Shown: positions 54,152-63,412, counted from the first letter of the stretch. The stretch: DNA of 64,000 nucleotides from Chitinophaga filiformis (GCF_900102545.1 NZ_FNBN01000001.1:1070221-1134220), one strand, 5' to 3'. Numbers and translations: made by a program. The notes: a model not told the origin generated them from the sequence alone.

Positions 54152-56173
54152 TTACGCATTAACAGGAGTAGGAGAAGGATTGATGATATCTGTCGGGTGA
54201 ACACCATCAGTGGTCATACCTTCCTTGTTGGCGATATGCTCACGGTGTACATCCCATGGACGTTTACCGATCAGTCTTTCCAGGTCTGCCTGGTATAATA
54301 CTTCTTTCTTCAGCAGTTCCTGCGCCAGCGCTTTCACATTATCAAGCCTCTCAGTCAGCAGGTTCTTGGTACGGATATAAGCCTTTTCGATCAACAGACG
54401 AACTTCCTCGTCGATCATTTTAGCTGTCTCCTCAGAGTAAGGTTTGGTAAACGCCTGATCGCTGTTTGGATCGTAGAAGGACACGTTACCAACTTTATCG
54501 TTCATACCATACACGGTTACCATTGCATAAGCCATACGGGTGATTACCTGCAGGTCATTCTGGGCGCCGGTGGATACTTTACCGAAAACGATGTCTTCCA
54601 CTGCACGGCCACCAAGGGTCATACATATATCGTCCATCAGCTGTTCAGTATTGTAGAGGTATTGTTCTTTCGGCAGATATTGTGCATAACCTAAGGCAGC
54701 TACCCCACGGGGAACGATAGTTACTTTCACCAGCGGATTAGCATGCTCCAGGTACCAGCCACAGATAGCGTGACCAGCTTCATGGTATGCAATCACCTCT
54801 TTCTCTTCAGGAGAGATGATCTTGTTTTTCTTTTCCAGACCGCCAATTACCCTGTCAACTGCATCGTTGAAGTCTTCCATTTCCACTTCCGTTTTGCCTT
54901 TACGGGCAGCGATCAGTGCAGCCTCGTTACATACGTTGGCGATGTCAGCACCGGCAAAGCCAGGCGTCATGGAAGCCAGTTTCTTGATATCGAGGTTTGG
55001 AGAAGTCTTGATTGGTTTCAGGTGTACGTCGAAGATGGACTCACGACCTGACAGGTCTGGTTTGTCGATGGAGATCTGACGGTCGAAACGGCCTGGACGC
55101 AGTAACGCGCTATCCAGTACATCCGGACGGTTAGTGGCTGCCAGGATGATGATACCGCTGTCGGTACCGAAACCATCCATTTCCACCAGCAACTGGTTCA
55201 GGGTGTTTTCCCGCTCGTCATTGCTCATCATTACATTCTTACCTCTCGCACGGCCGATCGCGTCTATTTCATCGATGAAGATGATACAAGGCGCTTTTTC
55301 ACGGGCCTGCTTGAACAGATCGCGCACACGGCTTGCACCCACACCTACGAATAATTCAACGAAATCAGAACCGGACATTGAGAAGAATGGTACCTGGGCT
55401 TCGCCTGCCATTGCTTTCGCCAGCAGGGTTTTACCGGTGCCCGGAGGGCCTACCAGCAGAGCGCCCTTAGGGATCTTACCACCCAGCGCAGTATATTTCT
55501 TTGGATTTTTCAGGAAATCAACGATTTCCATCACTTCCACTTTCGCCTCATCCAGACCAGCCACATCACTGAAAGTGATATTTACGCGGGTACCTTTATC
55601 GAACAGGGTTGCTTTGGATTTACCAATGTTGAAGATGCCACCGGGACCGCCACTGCCACCGGCAGGACCGCCCATTTTACGCATCAGCAATACCCACAGT
55701 CCAATCAGTAACACCAATGGTAACAGTAACTGGATAAATGGTTCGAACCAGCCTTGTCTGTCCTCATAGATCACTTTCACCTGATCTTCCAGTGGTGTAT
55801 TTGCCTGAGCCTTGTCCATGTCAGCCTTGAAGCTTTCTTCGCTACCTATGCTGAAACGGAAATGAGGTCCCTGGTTAGCAGCGCCGAAACGGCCTTTGGA
55901 TACTTTATCGAATTTAGACTCATTCAGTCTTTCCTTCTTGATGTAAACCTCTACCGCTTTCTTATTCACCACTACCAGCTTGTCCACATCACCCGGTTTC
56001 AGGTAATTTACCAGGAACTCCTGGAAACTTAGTTCTTTAGGCTGGGCACCGAAATTAAAAAAGTTCATTGCCAGCAAGGCTACCCCGATAAAGGCATAAA
56101 CCCAGTATATGTTGAACTTTGGTCCTTTCTTTGGCGATTTGTCTCCCTTGTTGAAGTTGTTGCCTCTTTCCAT
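54152..56173 (-). CDS. ftsH: ATP-dependent zinc metalloprotease FtsH
   Basis: FtsH (673 residues) degrades misfolded or regulated membrane proteins. Two membrane helices lie at about 22-40 and 145-165. The AAA+ module contains Walker A GPPGTGKT (242-249), Walker B IIFIDEID (297-304) and the second region of homology ending [20 protein letters not shown]. The zinc site HEAGH is at 464-468 with the third ligand in the [21 protein letters not shown] region. It is preceded by rsfS (46 bases) and followed by the LUD gene (six bases). Confidence 0.97.
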   Translation of the reverse strand: MERGNNFNKGDKSPKKGPKFNIYWVYAFIGVALLAMNFFNFGAQPKELSFQEFLVNYLKPGDVDKLVVVNKKAVEVYIKKERLNESKFDKVSKGRFGAANQGPHFRFSIGSEESFKADMDKAQANTPLEDQVKVIYEDRQGWFEPFIQLLLPLVLLIGLWVLLMRKMGGPAGGSGGPGGIFNIGKSKATLFDKGTRVNITFSDVAGLDEAKVEVMEIVDFLKNPKKYTALGGKIPKGALLVGPPGTGKTLLAKAMAGEAQVPFFSMSGSDFVELFVGVGASRVRDLFKQAREKAPCIIFIDEIDAIGRARGKNVMMSNDERENTLNQLLVEMDGFGTDSGIIILAATNRPDVLDSALLRPGRFDRQISIDKPDLSGRESIFDVHLKPIKTSPNLDIKKLASMTPGFAGADIANVCNEAALIAARKGKTEVEMEDFNDAVDRVIGGLEKKNKIISPEEKEVIAYHEAGHAICGWYLEHANPLVKVTIVPRGVAALGYAQYLPKEQYLYNTEQLMDDICMTLGGRAVEDIVFGKVSTGAQNDLQVITRMAYAMVTVYGMNDKVGNVSFYDPNSDQAFTKPYSEETAKMIDEEVRLLIEKAYIRTKNLLTERLDNVKALAQELLKKEVLYQADLERLIGKRPWDVHREHIANKEGMTTDGVHPTDIINPSPTPVNA

Positions 56174-56219
56174 AATCTTACGATCCTTTTTTAAGGATGT
56201 CGGTAATAGTTAAAAGTTA

Positions 56220-56627
56220 TTAGTTTGTATCATTATGCTCCATTCGTTCTGCATCACTCCACATGTCTTCCAGACCATAGAACTGTCTGGTTTCAGGTTG
56301 GAATACATGCACCACAACATTCACATAATCTACCAGTATCCATTGTTGTGCGGTAAATCCCTCGTGCTTGTAAGGCTGTTCGCCGATGTGCTGCGACACT
56401 TGGTCTTCCACGAAGTCGGCTATAGCCCTCACCTGTGTATTGGAGTTAGCCTCACATATAACAAAGAAATCAGCCACAGCTTCAGGAATCTGGCGCAAAT
56501 CCAGGGAAACAATATTCTCTCCCTTTTTCTCCTGGATGGCCTTGATGATGGTGGAAAAAATCTCGCTTTCTCTACTCAAGCGTGTTAACGCTTTCTTTCT
56601 CGTACTCAGAACGGTTAAGGGTGCCAA
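56220..56627 (-). CDS. rsfS: Ribosome silencing factor RsfS
   Basis: RsfS (135 residues, also called RsfA or YbeB) binds ribosomal protein uL14 and blocks subunit joining when nutrients are short. The conserved core is intact: FFVICEANSNTQVRAIADFV, HEGFTAQQWILVDYVNVVVH, and the FYGLEDMWSDA tail. The reading frame has no ATG before the domain; the TTG at 56627 is the best placed start, with AAAGAG about five bases upstream. A shorter TTG start at 56579 is possible. It opens the rsfS-ftsH-LUD operon. Confidence 0.92.
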   Translation of the reverse strand: MAPLTVLSTRKKALTRLSRESEIFSTIIKAIQEKKGENIVSLDLRQIPEAVADFFVICEANSNTQVRAIADFVEDQVSQHIGEQPYKHEGFTAQQWILVDYVNVVVHVFQPETRQFYGLEDMWSDAERMEHNDTN

Positions 56628-56663
56628 TAAAATCTCTTTTGGTTAAAAATAATCTTTAATTGT

Positions 56664-56671
56664 CAAAATTA
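56664..56671 (-). promoter_or_regulatory. Candidate -7 promoter element of the rsfS operon
   Basis: TAATTTTG on the minus strand matches TAnnTTTG, predicting a start near 56657 and about 30 bases of leader before the TTG at 56627. Confidence 0.45.
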
Positions 56672-56833
56672 CTAAAGAAGGAGCAAATAAACGCCGGAAG
56701 ATGATATTGTTACAATATGTAATAATCCATGATGTACGGAACTCTAACGCCTATAAATCATACACTTGTCTAATACCCTTGCTCTCCTGCCGGCGTGTGT
56801 CCGAATGTTAAGAAAAAGATAAAATGATTTACT

Positions 56834-57613
56834 TTGCTGCGTCAATGCAAATCAGAAAAGAATTTTCCCGTGATCGGACAACCATTATACATTTTAGACA
56901 CTGTAGACAGCACCAATAACTATGCCATGGAGCAGGTAAATACAGGGCAGGTGACACCCGGTACAGCCTGGTTTGCCATGGAGCAAACAGCAGGAAAAGG
57001 ACAACGTGGTAAGCAGTGGTTATCGCCTCCGGGAGAGAATATCATACTGACTATTGCCCTGCAACCCGGCATGCTCCCGCTTTCCAGGCAGTTTATGCTT
57101 AGCACAGCAGTAGCCCTCGGCGTCTACGACTGGTTCAGCAAATACGCAGGTGATGAAACTGCTATCAAGTGGAGTAATGATATTTACTGGCGTGACAGAA
57201 AGGCAGGGGGTATCCTGATCGAGAATGTGTTACGTGGTAATACATGGCAATATGCCATTACCGGTATGGGCATTAACATCAACCAGACAGCCTTTCCCGG
57301 GCATCTGCCCAATCCGGTATCCCTGAAACAGATCACAGGCAAGACATGGGATGCTATTGACCTGACCCGCGACCTCTGCGCCTGCCTGGATACAAGGCTG
57401 AAACTGCTCCATCCTGCGCACTATGACAGTCTGCTGGAAGACTATAAAAGTAAGCTCTTCCGCTTTGGACAATCTGGCACTTACCGCATGAATGGAGCGT
57501 ATTTCGAAGGTATTATCCGGGATGTACTTCCTGATGGCAGATTATGCCTGGAAAAGGATGGAGAAGTGCTACAGCTGGGCTTCGGAGAGGTAGAGTTCAT
57601 TATTGTAAAATAG
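56834..57613 (+). CDS. birA: Biotin--[acetyl-CoA-carboxylase] ligase
   Basis: A 259-residue BirA-type enzyme that attaches biotin to carboxylase carrier proteins. Only the catalytic and C-terminal domains are present, with no DNA-binding domain, so it is not a repressor. The adenylate-binding loop GKGQRGKQWLS and the KWSNDIYWRDRKAGGILIE motif (with the catalytic Lys) are intact. The frame opens with TTG at 56834; a GTG at 56870 (VIGQPLYILDTVDSTNNYA) is an alternative that fits the family start better. It converges on the glycosyltransferase gene with two bases between. Confidence 0.93.
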   Translation: MLRQCKSEKNFPVIGQPLYILDTVDSTNNYAMEQVNTGQVTPGTAWFAMEQTAGKGQRGKQWLSPPGENIILTIALQPGMLPLSRQFMLSTAVALGVYDWFSKYAGDETAIKWSNDIYWRDRKAGGILIENVLRGNTWQYAITGMGININQTAFPGHLPNPVSLKQITGKTWDAIDLTRDLCACLDTRLKLLHPAHYDSLLEDYKSKLFRFGQSGTYRMNGAYFEGIIRDVLPDGRLCLEKDGEVLQLGFGEVEFIIVK

Positions 57614-57615
57614 GC

Positions 57616-59154
57616 TTATTTCCATGCCCGGAAGGAAGCCTGTTCCTCCAGCTGCCATTGTCTTAACTTTTTCAGAAAAATTGGATTAATTCCCTGTACA
57701 AGATAGACGCCTGTGCCATATTCCCGCGCCAGCGAATCGCTGATCTGTCCGGTTTTGGCGTAGGCGGACGCATATTTCCGGACATACTCCCTGGGCTCTT
57801 CTCCCACTATGATCAGATAATGCAGGGTATCCATGGCAGGAAACCAGTACACATAATCAGCACTGAAGGTAATGGCAGGACTGACTTTTCCACCGGCATA
57901 GTAGTTTATAGCCCCGGCCTGGCCATAGTTGTCACAAAGGATCAGGGTGTTTTTCCGTTCGGATGCCGGCACCTTTTCATAGGTCTGTGCTACCAGCCCG
58001 GCCAGTTCACGCCAGCCAAGCATATCCGCAAAGTCCTGCGGAAGGGAATGGACTTTTCCGTCCTCCCATTTGGCAAAAGCTTCCCGTGGCAATGGTCCTG
58101 ACGTCCATAAACGTGGCTTCTTTACCGGAAATAATATATCATACAACAAAAAAAATGGCAGTGTAATTAAACACAGTCCCAATCGCTTCAGCCATAGATG
58201 TGCCCCCTCTTTCCCTGCAAGGATCTGACTCCAATAAACGCTTCCAAAAGCAATCAACACCGGATAGATTCCCAGTGCATAGTAAGGTTTAGCCCGCATG
58301 CTGACGAATAATGCCATTACGAAGAGAAATGTCCATCCAACAAAACGGTAAGGTTTAAAAGGAGCATATCTCACAAATCCGACCAGTGCAGCGCCCCAAA
58401 CGATAGTTCCGAACATGAAAAAAAGCAATTGCTCTGCTATGAAGCCCGAACGCTCTACATTCACTAACTGTGTAGACGCCAGCTCCTTCATATGATGAAT
58501 TACAGGCAGCCCATTCCTAAACTGCCAGATTACATTGGGCAATGCCAGGAACAAGGCTATCAGTAAACCACCATACAGGTATTTATTCAGGAATATCTTC
58601 CGATGGGAAGAGATCAGCAAGGCTGGGATCAAGGCCATTACCAGAAAAAGAATATTGTACTTATTCAGAAAGCCAATACCAATCACAGCACCTAACCACA
58701 ATAACAGGTACGGTTTCTCTTCCTTTATGTAGCGTAACAAAAGATAAAATGCTAGTGTCCAGGAGAGTACATCAAAGCTGTTAGGCTGATATAACATGTT
58801 GATCCTTGACATGGCCGAACAGATAAATACGAACGCCGCAAGTCCCCGGGCATACTCTCCTCCCTTTAATAATTCCACGAGTTTCCAGATGATCAGCATA
58901 GTCAATGCGCCAAATAATGCCGGAAAGAACCTTACCCAGAATACTCCGCCGCCCAGCCACTTAATAAGCAGGGAAAGAAAAGCCGTAAAAGGAGGAACCG
59001 ATAGGTAACCCGCCGCCAGGTGATTAGCCTGGTCAAGATGCAGAAACTCGTCCCTATGCAGATCATAGTCATATGCAGGATCAACCATCTGAAAATGAAG
59101 GAAAAACTTTAATAGGAGGAACAATACAAGAAAGAAATAGGATGTTTTGATCAT
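57616..59154 (-). CDS. Glycosyltransferase family 39-like membrane protein
   Basis: A 512-residue polytopic membrane protein of the ArnT/PMT (GT39) type, which transfers sugars from polyprenyl-phosphate carriers on the outer face of the inner membrane. I use the ATG at 59154 (MIKTSYFFLVLFLL). The first periplasmic loop shows the family acidic motif (DLHRDEFLHLDQANHLAAGY), followed by about 10-11 hydrophobic segments up to residue 340 and a soluble C-terminal domain (about 350-512). The acceptor is unknown. A terminator-like hairpin with a T run lies directly before the gene. Confidence 0.88.
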   Translation of the reverse strand: MIKTSYFFLVLFLLLKFFLHFQMVDPAYDYDLHRDEFLHLDQANHLAAGYLSVPPFTAFLSLLIKWLGGGVFWVRFFPALFGALTMLIIWKLVELLKGGEYARGLAAFVFICSAMSRINMLYQPNSFDVLSWTLAFYLLLRYIKEEKPYLLLWLGAVIGIGFLNKYNILFLVMALIPALLISSHRKIFLNKYLYGGLLIALFLALPNVIWQFRNGLPVIHHMKELASTQLVNVERSGFIAEQLLFFMFGTIVWGAALVGFVRYAPFKPYRFVGWTFLFVMALFVSMRAKPYYALGIYPVLIAFGSVYWSQILAGKEGAHLWLKRLGLCLITLPFFLLYDILFPVKKPRLWTSGPLPREAFAKWEDGKVHSLPQDFADMLGWRELAGLVAQTYEKVPASERKNTLILCDNYGQAGAINYYAGGKVSPAITFSADYVYWFPAMDTLHYLIIVGEEPREYVRKYASAYAKTGQISDSLAREYGTGVYLVQGINPIFLKKLRQWQLEEQASFRAWK

Positions 59155-59517
59155 CAAAAGCTTGATTAAAAAAAGAAGGATTACATGTTATCATCACTAC
59201 AGCTCATAGGTAAGGGCATGATAACATGTAATCCGTTATAAAATAATCTTGTACTGCGAAAAGATAGTTGGTTGACCTAGGCAGTTCATCAAAAAGACCA
59301 GTTGATGAAAACAAGATTTTGGTTGATAAAGGTTAAGTCCAAGTTGTGAAATATTTGTTAATTTATCAAATCAAAAAATGCAACCTTGCTACAAAGTCGC
59401 TCCCTTCAACCGCTGCTCAAACCATCTAACCCGCCATATTTCCACACATCCTGCCTACTCCCACATGTGGTTACATTAGCATATTGCGTAGCATTACTCT
59501 TTTTGTATTTTTACTGT
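59155..59517. other. Divergent intergenic region (glycosyltransferase / AraC)
   Basis: 363 bases containing the hairpin listed next and otherwise AT-rich sequence. No strong promoter consensus is seen for either gene. The open frame that extends upstream of the AraC gene on the plus strand looks non-coding: it has no signal peptide or conserved content. Confidence 0.5.
59165..59234 (-). promoter_or_regulatory. Terminator-like hairpin in the glycosyltransferase leader
   Basis: A perfect 17-bp stem (GGATTACATGTTATCAT at 59178-59194 with its complement at 59218-59234) and a 23-base loop are followed on the minus strand by TTCTTTTTTTAATC, then the ATG 24 bases after the stem. It has the form of an intrinsic terminator placed ahead of the gene, so attenuation is possible. 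Confidence 0.6.
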
Positions 59518-60459
59518 ATGGCCTCCCTAAACGGTAAAAATAGCAGATCTACTCCTCGTAAAGAGCTCAAAATCAGCGATGATTTATCACAGGTAAGTGT
59601 TGGGCAGGAGAACCTGCCAAAAGTGCCGGCAAAGAGTAGTTTCTCCATTCATTCCCGCGCTACCAATCCCTGCAGCGAATACGTTTCAAGCAGGAGGGAT
59701 TATTATAAAATTTCCCTGCTTACAAAGGGTGGTGGCGTACTGACGCTGGGAGAACGTACCTATGTCATTAAGGCGCCCGCCATGGTGTTCGTCAATCCAC
59801 TGGAGCCCAAGTTCTGGCAACCCAAAGGAGACCAGGATGGCTACTACTGTGTCTTTACCGAACATCTCTTCGAGGCACAACGCTATTATCGCAATGAACT
59901 ATTGCATCATCCACTCTTCCAGACAGGTGCCAATTGTGTGCTGAATTTAACGGAACAGCAGGGAAGAGATATGCTCGAAATCTTTGAGCGACTGCGTAAG
60001 GAAAATATGGAATGTGATGCTTACCGCCTGGATGCGGTTACCATTTACCTGCAGTTGTTACTGCTCGAGTCCAAAAGAATAGGTGTAAATGATATTGTGC
60101 CTCAGCGTACGCTCACTACTGCACAGTTACTGGCCGAACGCTTCACCGACACATTGGAAAAGCAGTTTCCGATCACTTCTGAACAAGAGCAGGTGCAGCT
60201 GAAAACAGCAGGCGATTTTGCACTATCTCTGAATGTGCATCCTAATCATCTGAATGCAACCGTGAAGAGAGTTACCGGCCGCACTACCAGCGAGCATATC
60301 CGCCAGCGTATCCTCCTGGAAGCAAGATTACTGCTATTGCACACTGAATGGCCTATCGCCGTCATAGCTCACTGCCTGGGTTTTGAGGAGCCGGCCAGTT
60401 TTTCCCACTTCTTTAAGAGCCAGACAGGCCATACGCCGCATACGTTCAGAGTACTGTAA
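59518..60459 (+). CDS. AraC family transcriptional regulator
   Basis: A 313-residue regulator from the ATG at 59518 (MASLNGKNSRSTPRKELKI); the longer frame starting at 59386 adds unsupported residues. The N-terminal cupin-like sensor domain (about 35-150, with AMVFVNPLEPKFWQPKGDQ) is followed by a helical linker and the double helix-turn-helix (about 215-313): NVHPNHLNATVKRVTGRTTS and the family signature PIAVIAHCLGFEEPASFSHF. The ligand is unknown. It is divergent from the glycosyltransferase gene and could control it, but this is inference. Confidence 0.93.
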   Translation: MASLNGKNSRSTPRKELKISDDLSQVSVGQENLPKVPAKSSFSIHSRATNPCSEYVSSRRDYYKISLLTKGGGVLTLGERTYVIKAPAMVFVNPLEPKFWQPKGDQDGYYCVFTEHLFEAQRYYRNELLHHPLFQTGANCVLNLTEQQGRDMLEIFERLRKENMECDAYRLDAVTIYLQLLLLESKRIGVNDIVPQRTLTTAQLLAERFTDTLEKQFPITSEQEQVQLKTAGDFALSLNVHPNHLNATVKRVTGRTTSEHIRQRILLEARLLLLHTEWPIAVIAHCLGFEEPASFSHFFKSQTGHTPHTFRVL

Positions 60460-60468
60460 AAAACAGGA

Positions 60469-60686
60469 ATTGAGCGTTATTTTCCACCCTGAATATAGCC
60501 GCCTAACCATTAGTAGGAGCGCGCAAGTAGCACGCGGTTTCAGATGGGAATGGCGGGCCTTCGGCTCTCCGGCGACACGACCGATGCTGCCCAATCTTTA
60601 TCCAGCCCCTATTCGCTTGACAACGCTCAATCGACATCCAGAGAGGCGCCGACCGCCATCCCATACTGAAACCGAAGCTACTTAGC
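60469..60686. repeat. Large imperfect inverted repeat element
   Basis: The left arm (60521-60557, including AAGTAGC, CGGTTTCA and ATGGGAATGGCGG) is matched in reverse complement by the right arm (60648-60686, GACCGCCATCCCATACTGAAACCG and GCTACTT). An outer pair, ATTGAGCGTT (60469-60478) and AACGCTCAAT (60622-60631), lies partly inside. The GC-rich centre is unlike the surroundings. It could be a small mobile or REP-like element. Confidence 0.6.
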
Positions 60687-60695
60687 GTAAATAGA

Positions 60696-60730
60696 AAGAG
60701 GTTATATCAAATTACTTGATACAACCTCTT
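60696..60730 (-). terminator. Terminator after the nadC-SUI1 operon
   Basis: On the minus strand AAGAGGTTGTATCAA pairs with TTGATATAACCTCTT (60716-60730 with 60696-60710), then TCTATTT. It is nearly identical to the alaS terminator at 16967-16998. Confidence 0.8.
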
Positions 60731-60775
60731 AAAATATCATTTTAAGGATCACTATATTAAATGTGATCCATTCTT

Positions 60776-61108
60776 TTATTTCGCTTTATATCCCCAATCC
60801 TGCAGCCATTTCACTACTTTCTCCTTATAGTCGCCCTGTATCAGGATCTGGCCATCTTTTGCACTACCACCGGTACCACATTTGGTTTTCAGCTCTTTTC
60901 CCAGCTTTTCCAGGTCTTCCGTTTTACCGACAAAACCATCTACCAGTGTTACTACCTTACCTGCGCGTTGTTTGGTATCCAGTTTTACGCGCAGTTGCTG
61001 TTGGGCGGGAGGCAGTGTATCTGTTTCTTCCGGTTCATTGCTTTCCGGCCTGAAACCGGGATCTGTGGAGTAGACGATACCCCCAGGGTTACTTTTCTTC
61101 TTTGACAT
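60776..61108 (-). CDS. SUI1/eIF1-like translation factor (YciH type)
   Basis: A 110-residue protein with the SUI1 fold over its C-terminal 80 residues (LRVKLDTKQRAGKVVTLVDG, KELKTKCGTGGSAKDGQILI, VVKWLQDWGYKAK). Bacterial members (YciH) are thought to influence start-site selection or initiation fidelity. The N terminus is a short, charged tail. It starts ten bases after the diacylglycerol kinase-like gene and ends the operon. Confidence 0.9.
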   Translation of the reverse strand: MSKKKSNPGGIVYSTDPGFRPESNEPEETDTLPPAQQQLRVKLDTKQRAGKVVTLVDGFVGKTEDLEKLGKELKTKCGTGGSAKDGQILIQGDYKEKVVKWLQDWGYKAK

Positions 61109-61118
61109 AACAATACTT

Positions 61119-62003
61119 TTAGGTTCGGTTAACGATTACCTGCAAGGCAGCTGGATGTATCCGGAAAGCTACTTTGCCCTCTTCTTTGAGCGGTACCGCA
61201 TCTCCATCCACCTGCAGATGTACCAGTTCTTTGCTTTTCACAACGATTGTTTCTCCGGTATAGTGTTGCATATAACGGGTCTTGTCAATATTGCCCAGCA
61301 ATGAATATAGTCCGACCGGTATTAATCCAAGGAGTTTGATTGGCGGCACTACACAAAGGTCCAGTCTACCGTCAAATACGTTTGCAGTAGGGGCCAGCTT
61401 AAATTCATAACCAAACTGGTTTCCATTTGCTACCGTCAGGAGAAAAGCCCTTTCCTGCAGACTTTTACCGTCAATATTTATCTCGTATGAAGGTCCTTTA
61501 TACCTGCTGAAACTCGAAACGACCAATTTTGCGTAGCCCCACAAACCACGTTTGGTCTTATGGCGGAACTGATCAGCCACGAGGGCATCAAAACCTACAC
61601 CTGCATTACTCAGGAACAGGTATTCATTGGCATAGCCTACATCTATTGCCTGGCGCCTGCCGTCGGCAATCACTTCCAGTGCACGGGATACTTTCAAAGG
61701 TATCTTCAGGGCTCTTGCCAGACCATTACCGCTTCCCAGCGGAATTATCGCCAGCGCAGTATCGCTTCCTACCAGCCCCTGGGCAATTTCATTAATAGAA
61801 CCATCGCCGCCTACAGCCACCACTGTGTCAGTCCCATTTGCTACCGCGGCCTTCGCCAGATCAGTACCATGCCCCAGGTATTCCAGGTGGGTTATTTCCA
61901 CAGAAAAAGCTTTCGGAGTTAAATACCTCCTGATAATACCCTCCAGGCGTTTCTCTCTGTCTGTACCCGCCTTCCGATTTATGATGAATAAAATCTTTCT
62001 CAA
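61119..62003 (-). CDS. Diacylglycerol/lipid kinase family protein
   Basis: A 294-residue member of the YegS/BmrU/DagK lipid kinase family, which phosphorylates diacylglycerol or related lipids. The ATP-binding core contains VAVGGDGSINEIAQGL and IPLGSGNGLARAL, followed by the second domain with NAGVGFDALVADQFR and the C-terminal LVHLQVDGDAVPL motif. It is cytoplasmic and probably membrane-associated. The gene begins 23 bases after nadC and is followed ten bases later by the SUI1 gene. Confidence 0.9.
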   Translation of the reverse strand: MRKILFIINRKAGTDREKRLEGIIRRYLTPKAFSVEITHLEYLGHGTDLAKAAVANGTDTVVAVGGDGSINEIAQGLVGSDTALAIIPLGSGNGLARALKIPLKVSRALEVIADGRRQAIDVGYANEYLFLSNAGVGFDALVADQFRHKTKRGLWGYAKLVVSSFSRYKGPSYEINIDGKSLQERAFLLTVANGNQFGYEFKLAPTANVFDGRLDLCVVPPIKLLGLIPVGLYSLLGNIDKTRYMQHYTGETIVVKSKELVHLQVDGDAVPLKEEGKVAFRIHPAALQVIVNRT

Positions 62004-62026
62004 CGTTAGGGATATTGTATGTGATA

Positions 62027-62872
62027 TTAGATTGCTTTTAAACTTAGATCAAGACTTACTGCGTGATGAATCACGGCTCCTACAGAGACATAATCAACAC
62101 CTGTCTTCGCATATTCCTCCAGTGTGCCCAGATTGATACCACCAGACGCTTCGGTTTCATACCTCCCATCTATCAGGGCCAGTGCTTCGCTGATCTGTGC
62201 AGGAGAAAAGTTGTCCAGCATGATCCGATGCACCTGTCCCACTGCCAGTACCTCTTTCACGTCTTCCAGGTTACGGGTTTCCACTTCTATTTGTAAGGGC
62301 AGTTGTTTGCTTTGCAGGTAAGCGACTGTTTTGTTGACAGCTGCGGTAATGCCACCAGAGAAATCAATGTGATTGTCTTTCAGCATCACCATGTCATAGA
62401 GACCCATACGGTGATTTACACCTCCGCCTATCCGTACCGCTTCTTTTTCCAGCAACCGGAAATTCGGTGTGGTCTTGCGGGTATCGAGCAGACGGGTATG
62501 ATATCCTTTCAGTATATCCACGTACTGACGTGTCAGCGTGGCGATACCACTCATTCTCTGCATACAGTTCAGTACAAGGCGTTCTCCCATCAGCAGGGTG
62601 TGTACAGCAGCTTCCACTTCAAATGCAACTTCGCCCGCTTTCATACTATCTCCATCCTTTTTGAATGGCTTGAAAACGGATGATGCGTCCAGTAGCCTGA
62701 AAATAGCCTCCGCTACTTCCATTCCTGCCAGTACTCCGTCTTCTTTGATCTTCAGTCTGGCCCCGCCTCTTGCATCTGCGGGAATGCATGCTAAAGTGGA
62801 GTGATCGCCATTTCCTATATCTTCGGCCAATGCGCTGCGAATAAGATCTGTAAATGCTGGTTCCTGTAACAT
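62027..62872 (-). CDS. nadC: Nicotinate-nucleotide pyrophosphorylase (carboxylating)
   Basis: Makes nicotinate mononucleotide from quinolinate and PRPP in NAD synthesis. From the chosen ATG at 62872 (MLQEPAFTDLIRSALAEDIG) it has 281 residues; the longer frame to 62917 adds non-conserved sequence. Signatures: EDIGNGDHSTLA, ERLVLNCMQRMSGIATLT, LDTRKTTPNFRLLEKEAV and the ASGGINLGTLEEYAKTGVD binding loop. It heads the operon with the lipid kinase and SUI1 genes. nadA and nadB are not in the window. Confidence 0.95.
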   Translation of the reverse strand: MLQEPAFTDLIRSALAEDIGNGDHSTLACIPADARGGARLKIKEDGVLAGMEVAEAIFRLLDASSVFKPFKKDGDSMKAGEVAFEVEAAVHTLLMGERLVLNCMQRMSGIATLTRQYVDILKGYHTRLLDTRKTTPNFRLLEKEAVRIGGGVNHRMGLYDMVMLKDNHIDFSGGITAAVNKTVAYLQSKQLPLQIEVETRNLEDVKEVLAVGQVHRIMLDNFSPAQISEALALIDGRYETEASGGINLGTLEEYAKTGVDYVSVGAVIHHAVSLDLSLKAI

Positions 62873-62941
62873 ACTATCGGTTTGAAAGAACGAAAGTAAG
62901 TGAATTTCAGAAAGCACACCCGAACAGACTTTCTGTAATAT

Positions 62942-62968
62942 AAAAAAGTCCGGGCCAGGCCGGACTTT
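62942..62968 (-). terminator. Terminator after the DUF4783 gene
   Basis: On the minus strand AAAGTCCGG pairs with CCGGACTTT (62960-62968 with 62945-62953), followed by a T run (62942-62947). It lies about 25 bases after the DUF4783 stop. Confidence 0.85.
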
Positions 62969-62992
62969 CCACTATCAATCTTAACAATACTT

Positions 62993-63412
62993 TTATTTAT
63001 TCTCGAAGCGCAATTCATTCAGCACCATTGAGCCACCCTTCTTCTGCAGGAAGAACGATGTACGGTAAGCACCTCCGGTGGTACCCACGTTTGCTATCCC
63101 CACTCTTGAACCACCTGCACTTTCCACCTGGTGGATCAGTTCAAATGATTTCACCTGATTTTTTGAGAAGAAATCTTTCAGGATAATTTCTGCCTGTGCT
63201 TTGCTGTAGGAATTGGATTTACCAGCCATGCTGATTTCTACTGTGTTGTCGAGGTAACGGGATAGTGCGCTCGCATCGCCTTGTTTAATAGCACTCACTA
63301 CATCTTCGAAAGGGCCTGCTGCAGTAGATTGTAAGGTAGCGGCTGACAGTGTAAATGCAGTGATAATGACGCCAAACAACACAACTCCAAGCACATACAT
63401 TAACTTTTTCAT
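62993..63412 (-). CDS. DUF4783 family exported protein
   Basis: A 139-residue protein from the ATG at 63412 (MKKLMYVLGVVLFGVIITAF), which gives a good signal peptide; the earlier ATG at 63448 adds 12 residues without one. The rest shows the NTF2-like pattern of DUF4783 (AIKQGDASALSRYLDNTVEI, YSKAQAEIILKDFF, RTSFFLQKKGGSMVLNELRF). The family is common in Bacteroidota and its function is unknown; a ligand-binding or scaffold role in the envelope is a guess. It is transcribed away from gpmI. Confidence 0.85.
   Translation of the reverse strand: MKKLMYVLGVVLFGVIITAFTLSAATLQSTAAGPFEDVVSAIKQGDASALSRYLDNTVEISMAGKSNSYSKAQAEIILKDFFSKNQVKSFELIHQVESAGGSRVGIANVGTTGGAYRTSFFLQKKGGSMVLNELRFENK

Larger units (their letters stand above)
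60460..60775. other. Gene-free region with inverted repeats
   Basis: 316 bases between the AraC gene and the SUI1 gene. It contains a long imperfect inverted repeat and a terminator, both listed separately. The short open frames crossing it follow the repeat arms and have no protein-like features. Confidence 0.6.

Noticed and set aside
59178..59234. Invertible promoter flanked by recombinase sites
   Set aside because: The spacer is only 23 bases, too short to carry a promoter, no recombinase gene is near, and the T run suggests an RNA hairpin instead.
59386..59517. N-terminal extension of the AraC frame
   Set aside because: The extra 44 residues are not part of AraC proteins, and the ATG at 59518 gives the usual length.
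60383..60685. Open frame through the inverted-repeat region after the AraC gene
   Set aside because: It overlaps the AraC gene and then follows the repeat arms, with no protein-like features.
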